Origin: Bacillota bacterium
GTDB lineage: Bacteria > Bacillota_I > Bacilli_A > Izemoplasmatales > Hujiaoplasmataceae
Assembly: GCA_018818595.1 (NCBI GenBank)
Contig: JAHIRM010000005.1
Coordinates: 62,001-126,000 of the forward strand
Reading direction: 5' to 3'
Length of the DNA: 64,000 nt
The notes beneath the pieces were generated by a model. It saw nothing but the letters and a program-made list of their open reading frames with translations, did not search any database and was not told the DNA's origin. Shown here piece by piece: positions 9,343-18,565 of this stretch. The position numbers and the translations under genes were made by a program. How positions within the stretch are numbered: the stretch's first letter is position 1; every line of letters begins with the position of its first letter.

Positions 9343-10437
9343 TTATAACATCCATTCTTTTGGTTTAGAGAAAAGAAGCAAGTCTAAAATCCCAAAATAT
9401 AATACAGAATTAATTACATGAACAACCCGATTTACAATAGCGGGATCGTGTCTACCTTTTATTTCTAAATCAACCAATTCATTTGTTTTAAGATTTATGG
9501 ATTTTTGAATTTTTCCAATAGAAGGAGTTGGTTTAATAGCGACTCTTATAATAAGTGGCATGCCTGTGGAAATCCCGCCTAATATACCCCCATTATTATT
9601 AGAGGTTGTTTTTATTTGATGATTTTCAATAGTGTAATTATCATTTACTTCATGTCCATACTTTTTTGTGATGTTAAAGCCTAAACCAAACTCTATTCCT
9701 TTGACGGAGGGAATTGAAAAAATTAAAGAAGATAAATAACTTTCCACAGATAAAAACAAAGGTTCTCCAATGCCTGCTGGAAGATTTATGATGGCAGATT
9801 CTATGACTCCTCCAACGGAATCATCATCATTTTTAGCAGATAAAATCAATTCTTTCATTGACGCTTCAATGTCGGAATTGATAACAGGGAAATCTAAGGT
9901 TTCTAATTTTTTGATTAAGGAATCATTAATCTTTGCAAAATCGAAGGAATTATCTTCAATATTTTTTATGGATTGAATATGAGATCCAACAAAAATGTTT
10001 TTTGGATTTAAGATTTGTTTTGAGATAGATCCAATAATCATGAATAAAGAAGTTATTCTTCCGGAAAAGATTCCTCCTCCTCGAGGATCATTAAATCCAT
10101 TATATTTTACGAATGCTGGATAATCTGCGTGAGATGGTCTAGGAGAATTTGCATTATCAAAATAATCTTTTGAGTGTGTATTAGTATTTTTTATTAAAAA
10201 TGTAATCGGCGCTCCTGTTGTTTTTCCTTCATAAATTCCTGAAAGGATTTCATACTCATCGTCCTCAATTCTTGAAGTAGAGTATACAGACTTTGGTCGT
10301 CTTTTTTTCAATTGATTTTGAATGAGAGTTTCATCAATTGTAATTCCTCCAGCTAAACCATCTATTACAATTCCTAATGCGGGTCCGTGGGACTCGCCAA
10401 ATAAAGTAATCTTTATATTTTGTCCAAAAGCGTTCAA
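9343..10437 (-). CDS. aroC: chorismate synthase
   Basis: AroC converts 5-enolpyruvylshikimate 3-phosphate to chorismate using reduced FMN. Signatures are TLFGESHGPA near the N-terminus, RPSHADYPAFVKYN and the glycine-rich RGGGIFSGRIT, and the C-terminal KGRHDPAIVNRVV. The frame is open further upstream. However, homology begins at NAFGQNIKITLFG, and a good AAAGGG ribosome site lies directly after the aroB stop, ten bases before a TTG. I therefore start at TTG 10437, giving 364 residues; a start at 10494 would overlap aroB by 41 bases. It follows aroB by 16 bases and precedes aroE-aroK by one. Confidence 0.93.
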   Translation of the reverse strand: MNAFGQNIKITLFGESHGPALGIVIDGLAGGITIDETLIQNQLKKRRPKSVYSTSRIEDDEYEILSGIYEGKTTGAPITFLIKNTNTHSKDYFDNANSPRPSHADYPAFVKYNGFNDPRGGGIFSGRITSLFMIIGSISKQILNPKNIFVGSHIQSIKNIEDNSFDFAKINDSLIKKLETLDFPVINSDIEASMKELILSAKNDDDSVGGVIESAIINLPAGIGEPLFLSVESYLSSLIFSIPSVKGIEFGLGFNITKKYGHEVNDNYTIENHQIKTTSNNNGGILGGISTGMPLIIRVAIKPTPSIGKIQKSINLKTNELVDLEIKGRHDPAIVNRVVHVINSVLYFGILDLLLFSKPKEWML

Positions 10438-10453
10438 AGCAACCACACCCTTT

Positions 10454-11440
10454 TTATATTTGATATTGTGATTTTGTAATAACAGAAGAACCAATCTCTA
10501 ATACATCTACAATTTTTAGAAGGTTGTTTCTATTTTTTTTGTCATGATTAATATAACCTTTTAAATCATCGATTCCAACGGAATCTTCGGTTGGTAAATT
10601 GTATTTTTTTAAGACTTGTACAAGTTCTTGTCTTACTTGGTTTTTTGATAAAACCATTACCATGCCGATAGAAATCGCTTCTCCATGAAGATATTTTTGA
10701 TATCGATAATAGGCCTCAAGGGCATGCCCAAATGTGTGCCCAAAATTAAGCGATTGACGAATTCCATCATCAAATTCATCCGCTTCTACAAAACGTTTTT
10801 TGATTTCTAATGATTTAAAAATGTAATATTCTAAATCTTTTTTTACATCTTCGTTTTTAATTTTATCAAATAAATTTTTATCAGCAATCATGCCATATTT
10901 AATCATTTCTGCCATTCCATTTGCGAACTGTCTATCTTCTAAAGTTGATAAGGTAACCGGATCAATTAATACTTTAGTGGGGGGATAAAAATTACCTATA
11001 ACATTTTTGCTTTTGTCGGTATTGATGGCGACTTTTCCACCAACGCTTGAATCGATTTGAGACAGAAGCGTGGTAGGTATTTGGATGTAAGGAATTCCTC
11101 TTAAGTATACTGAAGCAATAAACCCAGCTAAATCACCAGTCACTCCGCCACCCAGGGCAATAATCACAGAATCTTTTCGGATGTTTTTATCTAATAAAAT
11201 AGCTATAATTCTTGAAAACTCTTCTAAAGATTTACTGGATTCTCCCTGAGGAAAGGTAATAAGTTCGTTTTTAGGGCAAGCTTTTTTAACTTTTTCAATA
11301 TAGGCAAAAGGAATGTGATCATCAGAAATAATCACATAATAAAGTTGTGGATTTAAATAATCCTTTAATCGATTTAAAAGATTATTTTCAATAATAACTG
11401 GGTAGGTTCTAAGTGTAGATTTTACATCTAAAGTTTTCAA
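10454..11440 (-). CDS. aroB: 3-dehydroquinate synthase
   Basis: AroB cyclises DAHP to 3-dehydroquinate using NAD and a divalent metal. The 328-residue protein has ALGGGVTGDLAGFIASVYLRG (the NAD-binding signature), PTTLLSQIDSSVGGKVAIN, and metal ligands in SLNFGHTFGHALE with HGEAISIGM. Translation starts at TTG behind GAGGAGTG, only four bases after the aroA stop codon, so it probably depends on upstream translation. It is slightly shorter than the typical 350-360 residues, mainly at the C-terminus. Confidence 0.95.
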   Translation of the reverse strand: MKTLDVKSTLRTYPVIIENNLLNRLKDYLNPQLYYVIISDDHIPFAYIEKVKKACPKNELITFPQGESSKSLEEFSRIIAILLDKNIRKDSVIIALGGGVTGDLAGFIASVYLRGIPYIQIPTTLLSQIDSSVGGKVAINTDKSKNVIGNFYPPTKVLIDPVTLSTLEDRQFANGMAEMIKYGMIADKNLFDKIKNEDVKKDLEYYIFKSLEIKKRFVEADEFDDGIRQSLNFGHTFGHALEAYYRYQKYLHGEAISIGMVMVLSKNQVRQELVQVLKKYNLPTEDSVGIDDLKGYINHDKKNRNNLLKIVDVLEIGSSVITKSQYQI

Positions 11441-11444
11441 ACAA

Positions 11445-12710
11445 TCACTCCTCTATATAGGTGATATCAGCACCTAATTTTTCTAAATCTTCAAAAAAAT
11501 TTGGATACGATTTATTAATTGCTTCTGCATTTTTAATCATTACTTGATGGGTGGCTCTCGTTGCGGCGATGGCAATTGACATTACGATGCGGTGATCATT
11601 AAAGGATTCAAAAACACCGCCATTCAATTCTTGTTGCCCAAGAATGGTTAAATAATCTTCGCCCATTTCTGTTGACACACCAAAAGCTTTCAATGTTTCA
11701 AACATAGAAGATAAGCGATTTGATTCTTTAAATTTTAGTCGCATTGCATTTTCAATTATAGTTTCTCCTGAAGAAAGTGCAGCAAGGATACTTAATATTG
11801 GGGCAATGTCTGGAGATTGACTAACATCCAAAACTACACCAATTGTATTTGATTTTTTGAATAATATTCCGGTTTCTGTTAATTCATAATTTCCTTTCAT
11901 TTTTTGAATAAATTCCATAATTTTTTGATCAGGTTGTAAGGATTCGAACGGAATATTTTTACAAAGAATATCTCCACTTATTTGTCCAAGAACGGCATAA
12001 AAGGCTAACTGAGAATAATCTCCTTCTATTTGAAAATTCGCCGGATGATACACTTGATTTCCTTTGATATAGTAGGTTTTGTTTCTTTCGGTTACAACGA
12101 TTTGGAATCTTTTTAATACGTCGAGGGTCATATCAACGTATTGTTTTGACTCGTAATTTCCAGTTATGATAATTTTAGAATCTCCCTTTGTTAAAGGTAA
12201 GGCAAACAACAGCCCTGAGATAAATTGACTTGATATATTTCCTGGAATTTCATAAACTCCTGAAGATAAAGATCCAGAGACAATAATTGAATTTTCGTTT
12301 TTTTGATAATTTAGATGAAGCTTTTTAAAGATATCTTCATAAACCGTCATCGGGCGATTAAACAGACTTCTTTTTCCTGTAAAAACAATTTTTTCTTTGC
12401 TCAAAGAAAAGATAGGCAAAACAAATCGGAGTGTAGAACCCGATTCATTGCATTCGATAAAATTATCATCAGTTATAACAATTCGACCAATGCCGCTTAC
12501 GATTAGTTGTCGAGTGTTTTTAATAAATTTTACTCCAATTTTTTCCATTGCACCAATGGTTGCTAAAACATCTTCGCTATAGATTATATTTGAAATGACA
12601 CTTTTTCCTTTAGAAAGAGATGCCGCAATAATTGCACGGTGGGATTGGCTTTTTGATGGAGGAATATAAACAGTACCGCTTAATGGTTTGGGATTAATCA
12701 ATACATTCAT
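11445..12710 (-). CDS. aroA: 3-phosphoshikimate 1-carboxyvinyltransferase (EPSP synthase)
   Basis: AroA transfers enolpyruvate from phosphoenolpyruvate to shikimate 3-phosphate. At 421 residues it has the two-domain family length. Signatures are PPSKSQSHRAIIAASLSKG near the N-terminus, CNESGSTLRFVLPI, and a C-terminal LKFKESNRLSSM with FNDHRIVMS. The segment CNESGSTLRF has Ser where many enzymes have Gly-Thr-Ala; this loop is associated with glyphosate sensitivity class, but I would not predict the class from it. The start overlaps the tyrA stop by four bases (ATGA). Confidence 0.95.
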   Translation of the reverse strand: MNVLINPKPLSGTVYIPPSKSQSHRAIIAASLSKGKSVISNIIYSEDVLATIGAMEKIGVKFIKNTRQLIVSGIGRIVITDDNFIECNESGSTLRFVLPIFSLSKEKIVFTGKRSLFNRPMTVYEDIFKKLHLNYQKNENSIIVSGSLSSGVYEIPGNISSQFISGLLFALPLTKGDSKIIITGNYESKQYVDMTLDVLKRFQIVVTERNKTYYIKGNQVYHPANFQIEGDYSQLAFYAVLGQISGDILCKNIPFESLQPDQKIMEFIQKMKGNYELTETGILFKKSNTIGVVLDVSQSPDIAPILSILAALSSGETIIENAMRLKFKESNRLSSMFETLKAFGVSTEMGEDYLTILGQQELNGGVFESFNDHRIVMSIAIAATRATHQVMIKNAEAINKSYPNFFEDLEKLGADITYIEE

Positions 12711-13552
12711 TTTTTCACACTACTTTCAATAAGAAGTCTTTTTCTCTTTGCTTCGTTCATCCTTTTTTTTAATTCTTTTAAATCATCGTTATTTAAAGCT
12801 TCTTTGTATAATTCAAGTTCCTTTATAACATCAGAGATTTTTTCAATAAGATGTTTTTTGTTGCCTAAAAATAGCTCACTCCAAAGAACTTCGTTTATCA
12901 TCGCAATTCTTGTTAAATCGCGATAGGAATCCCCTATAAACTTTGAAGTATCATATGTTTCTTTGTCAGCGTGAACTAAAGACAACGATAAGATATGTGT
13001 TAATTGAGAAGTATAGGCAATGATCTCGTCATGCTCTTCTTTGGAAATCAATGACACATTTTTAAATCCCATAAAACGAGCAAAATCAGTCACTCTTTTT
13101 ATGTTAGAGCCGAGGTTATGTTTTTGAGGAACGATTACATAATTTGCACCCATAAAAATAGATTGATCGGCATAAGTAACGCCTATTTTTTCTCTTCCTG
13201 CTATTGGGTGGGTATAGACCAAATCAATATCATCTCTTAACACAGGGGTTAGTTCGTCAATTAATAAGGATTTAATTCCAGAAATATCAATCAAAAGAGA
13301 GTTTGGCAATAATTTATCTTGATATTGTTTAACAAAACGAATTACATCATGCGGATACAAACACAAATAGATAATATTTGTTTGCTTAAAAAATTCATCC
13401 ACAGTATTATAACCTTTATCGATGATGTTATTCTCTAAGGCAAAATTAAGAGATATATCAGAGATATCATATGCAATAATTTCATATTTTTCTTTTAATG
13501 ATTTTGCAATCGAGCCACCCATTAATCCCAAGCCAACAATACCTATTTTCAT
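12707..13552 (-). CDS. tyrA: prephenate dehydrogenase
   Basis: TyrA oxidatively decarboxylates prephenate to 4-hydroxyphenylpyruvate on the way to tyrosine. The 281-residue protein has an N-terminal NAD-binding motif (IVGLGLMGGSIAKSL) and the catalytic THPIAGREKIGV. A helical dimerisation region carries SQLTHILSLSL. There is no fused chorismate mutase or ACT domain. It is the first gene of the seven-gene minus-strand operon, with a GGGGTGAAA ribosome site. AT-rich -10-like sequence lies at about 13575-13595 on that strand, but no convincing -35 was found. No prephenate dehydratase gene is present in the window. Confidence 0.93.
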   Translation of the reverse strand: MKIGIVGLGLMGGSIAKSLKEKYEIIAYDISDISLNFALENNIIDKGYNTVDEFFKQTNIIYLCLYPHDVIRFVKQYQDKLLPNSLLIDISGIKSLLIDELTPVLRDDIDLVYTHPIAGREKIGVTYADQSIFMGANYVIVPQKHNLGSNIKRVTDFARFMGFKNVSLISKEEHDEIIAYTSQLTHILSLSLVHADKETYDTSKFIGDSYRDLTRIAMINEVLWSELFLGNKKHLIEKISDVIKELELYKEALNNDDLKELKKRMNEAKRKRLLIESSVKK

Positions 13553-13693
13553 TGCATTTCACCCCAGTTTATATTTTACAATATTTTATCACAAATTTGG
13601 ACAGTTCACACAAAAATATATGGAATATTGTTTGAAACCATTTACTTTCAGCCAAAGTTTTGGTATTTTCTTTCTTAGTATTATAAGATATGA

Positions 13694-13699
13694 TATAAT
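13694..13699 (+). promoter_or_regulatory. -10 element upstream of flavin reductase gene
   Basis: A perfect TATAAT lies 24 bases before the chosen start. The -35 position (TTTCTT, 13671-13676) is poor. Confidence 0.45.
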
Positions 13700-13722
13700 T
13701 GCTTTGAAAGATGGTGGTAAAA

Positions 13723-14238
13723 ATGATTCGAGAAATTGGAGTTTTTGAGTACGCAGGAAAAGTTCTTGAAAAATTGAATCCAGGAGTTTTTTTGACCACA
13801 AAAAGCGGAAACATTATTAACACGATGATTATTGGTTGGGGCGGAATATCGGTTGTTTGGGGAAGGCCTGTTTTTATAGTTTTGGTAAGAGATTCTAGAG
13901 CAACTTACTCTTTGATTGAGAGTAGCAATGAATTCACCATCAGCGTTCCTTTGTATGCAGATTTGAAAGAAGCTATCGCAATTTGTGGAACCAAATCCTT
14001 AAGACAAATTGATAAATTTTCTGTATGTCATTTAACCCCTATAAAGGGAAGAAAAATTGATACTCCAATCATTGGAGAAGCTCAATTGCACTATGAATGT
14101 AAAGTAATATATAAACAAACGCTTAATCAAAAAGAGCTTTTACAAATTGTAAAAGATCGATATTATAATAACAATGCAATTCACACAGTATATTATGGCG
14201 AAATTGTGGACAGTTACCTTTATGAGGAAGATAAGTAA
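13723..14238 (+). CDS. flavin reductase-like domain protein
   Basis: This 171-residue protein resembles the FMN-binding split-barrel flavin reductase-like family. PGVFLTTKSGNIINTMIIGW is typical of the FMN-binding start of the domain, followed by GRPVFIVLVR and later FTISVPL. Members reduce flavin with NAD(P)H or bind FMN as small flavoproteins; the partner here is unknown. Two in-frame ATGs exist. The second (13723) is preferred because GATGGTGGT lies the right distance upstream; the other is 13711. It is separated from folD by one base and heads a folD-purB-surface protein-punA string. Confidence 0.75.
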   Translation: MIREIGVFEYAGKVLEKLNPGVFLTTKSGNIINTMIIGWGGISVVWGRPVFIVLVRDSRATYSLIESSNEFTISVPLYADLKEAIAICGTKSLRQIDKFSVCHLTPIKGRKIDTPIIGEAQLHYECKVIYKQTLNQKELLQIVKDRYYNNNAIHTVYYGEIVDSYLYEEDK

Positions 14239-14239
14239 T

Positions 14240-15091
14240 ATGGCTATTTTATTGGATGGAAAGGCTCTCGCCCTTGAAAAAAGAGAGTTTATAAAACAAG
14301 AAACGATTTATTTAGTAAGAAAGCACAAAATAATACCACATCTTGTAGTAATTTTAATTGGAGAAGATCCAGCAAGCCAATCTTATGTCAAAGGAAAAGA
14401 AAAAGCTTGTTTAAATGCTGGAATTAAAAGTACAATTATTCGAAAAACCGAAAACGTTACAGAAGTTGAATTAATTTCAATTATTGATCAATTAAATGAT
14501 GACAAAACAGTTCACGGAATTCTTTTACAACTACCGATTCCTCAAAAATTAGATATGAATAAAATTATAAATCGAATTTCTCCTTCAAAAGATGTCGATG
14601 GCTTTACTTTGACCAATGTTGCATACTTGGCAAACGGAAACCCAAAACTTGTTCCATGTACTCCTTTAGGAATTATGAAATTACTAGAAAAATATCAAGT
14701 TCAAATTGAAGGAAAACATTGTGTTATTATAGGTAGAAGTCAAATTGTAGGAAAACCAATGGCTTCTTTACTTTTAAAAGCAAATGGAACAGTTACAATT
14801 TGTCATAGCAAAACAGTTGAACTTGCAAAAATAGCAAAACAAGCAGATATTTTAGTTGTTGCAATCGGAAAATCGAAAATGGTTGATGATTCTTTTGTGA
14901 AAAAGGGAGCCGTCGTAATTGACGTTGGTATTTCAAAAATCAATGGAAGTATTTCTGGAGATGTTGATTTTGATAAAGCATGCAAGATAGCTTCTTATAT
15001 TACTCCCGTTCCTGGAGGAGTGGGCCCTATGACGATTGCTTGTTTGTTGGAAAACACTTTAAGCTGCTATAAGATGATAATGGGAGAGTAA
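14240..15091 (+). CDS. folD: methylenetetrahydrofolate dehydrogenase / methenyltetrahydrofolate cyclohydrolase
   Basis: FolD interconverts methylene-, methenyl- and 10-formyl-tetrahydrofolate, supplying one-carbon units for purine and formyl-Met-tRNA synthesis. It has 283 residues, the normal size. Signatures: GEDPASQSYVKGKEKAC with the catalytic Tyr and Lys, DVDGFTLTNV, PCTPLGIMKLL, the NADP loop GRSQIVGKPMA, and the C-terminal PVPGGVGPMTIACLLENTL. The frame is open 22 codons further upstream, but the ATG at 14240 has GAGGAAG nine bases ahead and matches homologous starts. It is one base from each neighbour, so the operon is translationally tight. Confidence 0.96.
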   Translation: MAILLDGKALALEKREFIKQETIYLVRKHKIIPHLVVILIGEDPASQSYVKGKEKACLNAGIKSTIIRKTENVTEVELISIIDQLNDDKTVHGILLQLPIPQKLDMNKIINRISPSKDVDGFTLTNVAYLANGNPKLVPCTPLGIMKLLEKYQVQIEGKHCVIIGRSQIVGKPMASLLLKANGTVTICHSKTVELAKIAKQADILVVAIGKSKMVDDSFVKKGAVVIDVGISKINGSISGDVDFDKACKIASYITPVPGGVGPMTIACLLENTLSCYKMIMGE

Positions 15092-15092
15092 A

Positions 15093-16385
15093 ATGATACC
15101 AAGATATGTACGGAAAGAAATGCAAAGCATTTGGTCTGAACAATCAAAATTTCAAGCTTACCTTGATATTGAACTGCTAAATGCCAAAGCATTAGCTAAA
15201 AAAGGAATTTTATCTGATGATGAACTCGCATTGCTATTAAAAAATGCGACTTTTTCAGTGCAAAGAATCGAAGAATTAGAACTTGATTTAAAGCACGATG
15301 TAATTGCCTTTACTAGAAACGTTTCTGAAACGCTTGGAAAAGAAAAAAGATTTATTCATTATGGCTTAACTTCAACCGATGTTGTAGATACCGCTAATGC
15401 AATTCGATTAAAAAAAGCAAATCAAATTATTAAGAATGATCTTGTTCAATTTTTAGACATGTTAAAGATGAAAGCGATGGAGTATAAAAACACTTTTTGC
15501 ATTGGAAGGACACACGGCATTCATGCAGATATTACTGTATTCGGCTTGAAATGGACATTGTGGTATGATGAAACGAAACGAAATCTTCATCGATTTGAAG
15601 AAGCTTCTTTTGGCGTTGAAATCGGAAAAATTAGTGGAGCAGTTGGGAATTATGCTTTTATTGATCCCGAGATTGAAACATATATTTGCGAAAATCTAGG
15701 AATTCAAAAAGCTAAAATTTCAACTCAAACATTGCAAAGGGATCGACACGCCCATTATATAAGCGTTATCGCTTTGATTGGGACTACTTTAGAAAAAATA
15801 GCTACAGAAATAAGACATTTGCAACGTACGGAAATAAACGAAGTAAGAGAACCGTTTGATACAAATCAAAAAGGGTCCTCAGCAATGCCTCATAAAAAAA
15901 ATCCAATCACAAGTGAAAATATTTGTGGGCTTGCAAGAGTTCTTAGGGGCTATGTGATTCCAACCTATGAAAATATACCTTTATGGCACGAACGGGATAT
16001 TAGTCATTCTTCGGTAGAGCGAATTGTTTTACCAGACGCTACCTCTTTGATTGATTATATGTTAAATAAATACATGATTGTATTATCTGAATTGAAAGTA
16101 TTCCCAAATAAAATGATTGAAAACATTCAATTAACAAATGGGGCTGTTTTTTCTCAAAGGATTTTAAACGCTTTAATTGAAAAAGGATTTTCAAGAGAAA
16201 AAGCTTATGATTTAATTCAGGAATTAGCATACATTTCTTATGATTTTAATCGTGATTTTAAAGAAATTTTACTAAATAGTAAAGAAATTACACAAGTTTT
16301 ATCTTTGTCAGAGATTAATGAGCTATTTGAACTTGACTTTTACAAGGCAAAAGTAGATTATATTTATAATCAAGTATTTGAATAA
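15093..16385 (+). CDS. purB: adenylosuccinate lyase
   Basis: PurB cleaves adenylosuccinate to AMP and fumarate, and SAICAR to AICAR in de novo purine synthesis. The 430-residue enzyme belongs to the fumarase/aspartase superfamily. It shows the signature GSSAMPHKKNP with the catalytic Ser loop, HYGLTSTDVVDTA, and GRTHGIHADITVFG carrying a conserved His. It starts one base after folD. Placement with folD and purine nucleoside phosphorylase makes a purine-metabolism operon, interrupted by a surface protein gene. Confidence 0.97.
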   Translation: MIPRYVRKEMQSIWSEQSKFQAYLDIELLNAKALAKKGILSDDELALLLKNATFSVQRIEELELDLKHDVIAFTRNVSETLGKEKRFIHYGLTSTDVVDTANAIRLKKANQIIKNDLVQFLDMLKMKAMEYKNTFCIGRTHGIHADITVFGLKWTLWYDETKRNLHRFEEASFGVEIGKISGAVGNYAFIDPEIETYICENLGIQKAKISTQTLQRDRHAHYISVIALIGTTLEKIATEIRHLQRTEINEVREPFDTNQKGSSAMPHKKNPITSENICGLARVLRGYVIPTYENIPLWHERDISHSSVERIVLPDATSLIDYMLNKYMIVLSELKVFPNKMIENIQLTNGAVFSQRILNALIEKGFSREKAYDLIQELAYISYDFNRDFKEILLNSKEITQVLSLSEINELFELDFYKAKVDYIYNQVFE

Positions 16386-16408
16386 ACACCATGAAAGGAA
16401 GTGATTAC

Positions 16409-18565
16409 ATGAAATTCGTTAAAAAATCCATTATCATCTTTTTGATGTTTTTTATGATTGGATTTTCCTTTCTTTCTATGCTGGTATTTGCTGATGTAGA
16501 CAAAACAAATTTACAAATTGCTCGAGACGAAGTAGAGCAAAGCCAAATAAACTTTGCAACATATGAAAACAATTCTTTTCAAGCTTTTTCCGATATCATA
16601 GATGGAATTGAAGTTGGCGGATTGATTGGAATTGATGCAGTACTCGATGATCCTCTCGCGAGCATAGAAACTGTAGAAAATTTGACTACTACCTTAACGA
16701 ACGCATTAGACGGGCTTGTTACAAGCGCAACTTACGATGCAACACTCATTAACTATCTTGTTGCAAAAAACAAAGACGTTACCTTATATACGCTAAGATC
16801 CAGAGCGGACTATACTCAAGAATTAGATATAATAAAAGCAATACTTGATGAACCAACTTCTGGCGAAATAATAATAAACGGGTTAAATGATGAGCTTGTA
16901 TTAGCGAATGATTTATTAGTTCTTCTTGCCGATAAAACAGAGTTAATCTCATTATATGATGAGGCAAGTAGTGTTTATTCAGGAGATGGAACGATTTATA
17001 CCCCCTCTTCTTTCTTGAATTTTAAAAATTTATATGATGATGTGGACTCCACTTTATTTTTAGAATTTGGAAATACGGTTTCTGAAATTTTGGCCGATTC
17101 TGACGCATCAGTCATTGAGACATCTAGAGCAGAAGCCTTAATTCAAGAATCATTGGATTTACTAGTATATAGGCCAGATAAATCTACGTTAATTCTTGAA
17201 TATGATACAGCTATTGCATTGGATTTATCCATATATACTTTAGATTCTGGCACTTTATTTTTAGAAGAATTGAATTCAATTAATACAGTTATTGATAATC
17301 TAGAAGCGCTAGAAATCGATGTGGAAAACGCAAGAGTTGAGTTAACGGAAGCGTACAATCTTTTGATTGTAAAAGCGGATATTACCCTTATTGAAACTGC
17401 TTACCTGAATGCCATTAATTTTACTTTAACGCCTTACACACCGAATTCAAAAATAATTTTCTTAGCAGAAATTGAAAGAATTCGTTTAATCATGATTGAT
17501 GAAAATATTATTCAAAGTATTGCAGATCTGGCTTTTAGCGATTTAGAAGCAGCATACAATTTACTTGTTTTGATTGCCGATAAAAGCGATTTGATAATAA
17601 AAAACAACCAATCTATTATTGCTTATTATGAAGAAAAAGCAATATACACTCAAGCATCCTACGAACTATTCAAACAAGCGTTTATTGCTTATGGAACCTA
17701 TTTGTACGTAAATCAATTAATTGCTGATACTAATATTAGCCAAACCGAAGTGAACGCAGTAACCGCAATTATTGAAGAAGCATTGGCGCTCTTGGTGCCT
17801 TTAGAAAATAACGAAGAATTGTTAAATAGATATAACACGTTGATGTCGTTAGATTTAACTGCGTTTACACCGCTGTCTCAAGAGGCATTTTTTACAGAAG
17901 TGGATCGACTTTATTTGCTAATTATAAGCAAAGATTTGGACCAAACGCTTTATGATATAATTACCACAGATTTATCTCAAGCAGAAGATTTGTTACTAGA
18001 AAAAGCAGATATTACAGCATTAGAAGCCGTCTATTTGATTGGGGGCAACAAAAATGAAGAGAAATATTCTATTTCCTCTTTTTCAGCTTTGCAAATTCAA
18101 CTTCTTAATGCTGAGGTAATTCTTCAAAATTCTAATTCCCTTCAAGCAGAAGTTGACCAAGTAAAACTAGAGATTGAAACTGCAATAAGCGAGTTAACAC
18201 TTAAGGCAGAAACACTCTTTTTAAAAGCAGAAATCGAGCAAATAAACGTCAATCAATATGTAACCCTCGGGAAATCAAACATTATTTTGTATACATCTTC
18301 AGATACAAATATATTAACGGTAGATGAAAATGGAAACGTCAAAGGAGTACAATACGGAGAAGGTTTTATCTCAATTGAATTAGCTAACGGCGTCGTTGAA
18401 GTTATCTATTTTATAGTAAAAGCGAATATTGAAACTGCAACTTTGGTTTTAGCTATTTCAATTCCAGTTATATCTACCGGAATTGGACTTTCTGTTGTTT
18501 TATTAAAAACTCAATCTTTCTCTTTCTTAAAAAAACTTTTTGTTTTTAAAAGGAGGATTAAATGA
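16409..18565 (+). CDS. membrane-anchored surface protein with FIVAR-like repeats
   Basis: This is a 718-residue secreted protein. An N-terminal signal peptide runs to about residue 30 (hydrophobic stretch ending in MLVFA). It is followed by repeated helical units of roughly 80-90 residues, each with a YTPxSxxxF-type start and an ALxLLV-type end. These resemble FIVAR (found in various architectures) three-helix modules seen in Gram-positive cell-surface proteins. A small Ig-like/BIG2-type segment (SSDTNILTVDENGNVKGV, near residue 640) precedes a C-terminal membrane helix (about 680-700) and a basic tail. The first in-frame ATG (16391) overlaps the AAAGGAAG ribosome site, so 16409 is preferred. 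Adhesion or a structural spacer role is inferred. The stop overlaps the punA start, so they are co-translated. Confidence 0.75.
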   Translation: MKFVKKSIIIFLMFFMIGFSFLSMLVFADVDKTNLQIARDEVEQSQINFATYENNSFQAFSDIIDGIEVGGLIGIDAVLDDPLASIETVENLTTTLTNALDGLVTSATYDATLINYLVAKNKDVTLYTLRSRADYTQELDIIKAILDEPTSGEIIINGLNDELVLANDLLVLLADKTELISLYDEASSVYSGDGTIYTPSSFLNFKNLYDDVDSTLFLEFGNTVSEILADSDASVIETSRAEALIQESLDLLVYRPDKSTLILEYDTAIALDLSIYTLDSGTLFLEELNSINTVIDNLEALEIDVENARVELTEAYNLLIVKADITLIETAYLNAINFTLTPYTPNSKIIFLAEIERIRLIMIDENIIQSIADLAFSDLEAAYNLLVLIADKSDLIIKNNQSIIAYYEEKAIYTQASYELFKQAFIAYGTYLYVNQLIADTNISQTEVNAVTAIIEEALALLVPLENNEELLNRYNTLMSLDLTAFTPLSQEAFFTEVDRLYLLIISKDLDQTLYDIITTDLSQAEDLLLEKADITALEAVYLIGGNKNEEKYSISSFSALQIQLLNAEVILQNSNSLQAEVDQVKLEIETAISELTLKAETLFLKAEIEQINVNQYVTLGKSNIILYTSSDTNILTVDENGNVKGVQYGEGFISIELANGVVEVIYFIVKANIETATLVLAISIPVISTGIGLSVVLLKTQSFSFLKKLFVFKRRIK

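Noticed and set aside
12315-12582. Overlapping plus-strand frames inside aroA
   Set aside because: They oppose a well-conserved enzyme gene and lack ribosome sites and family features.
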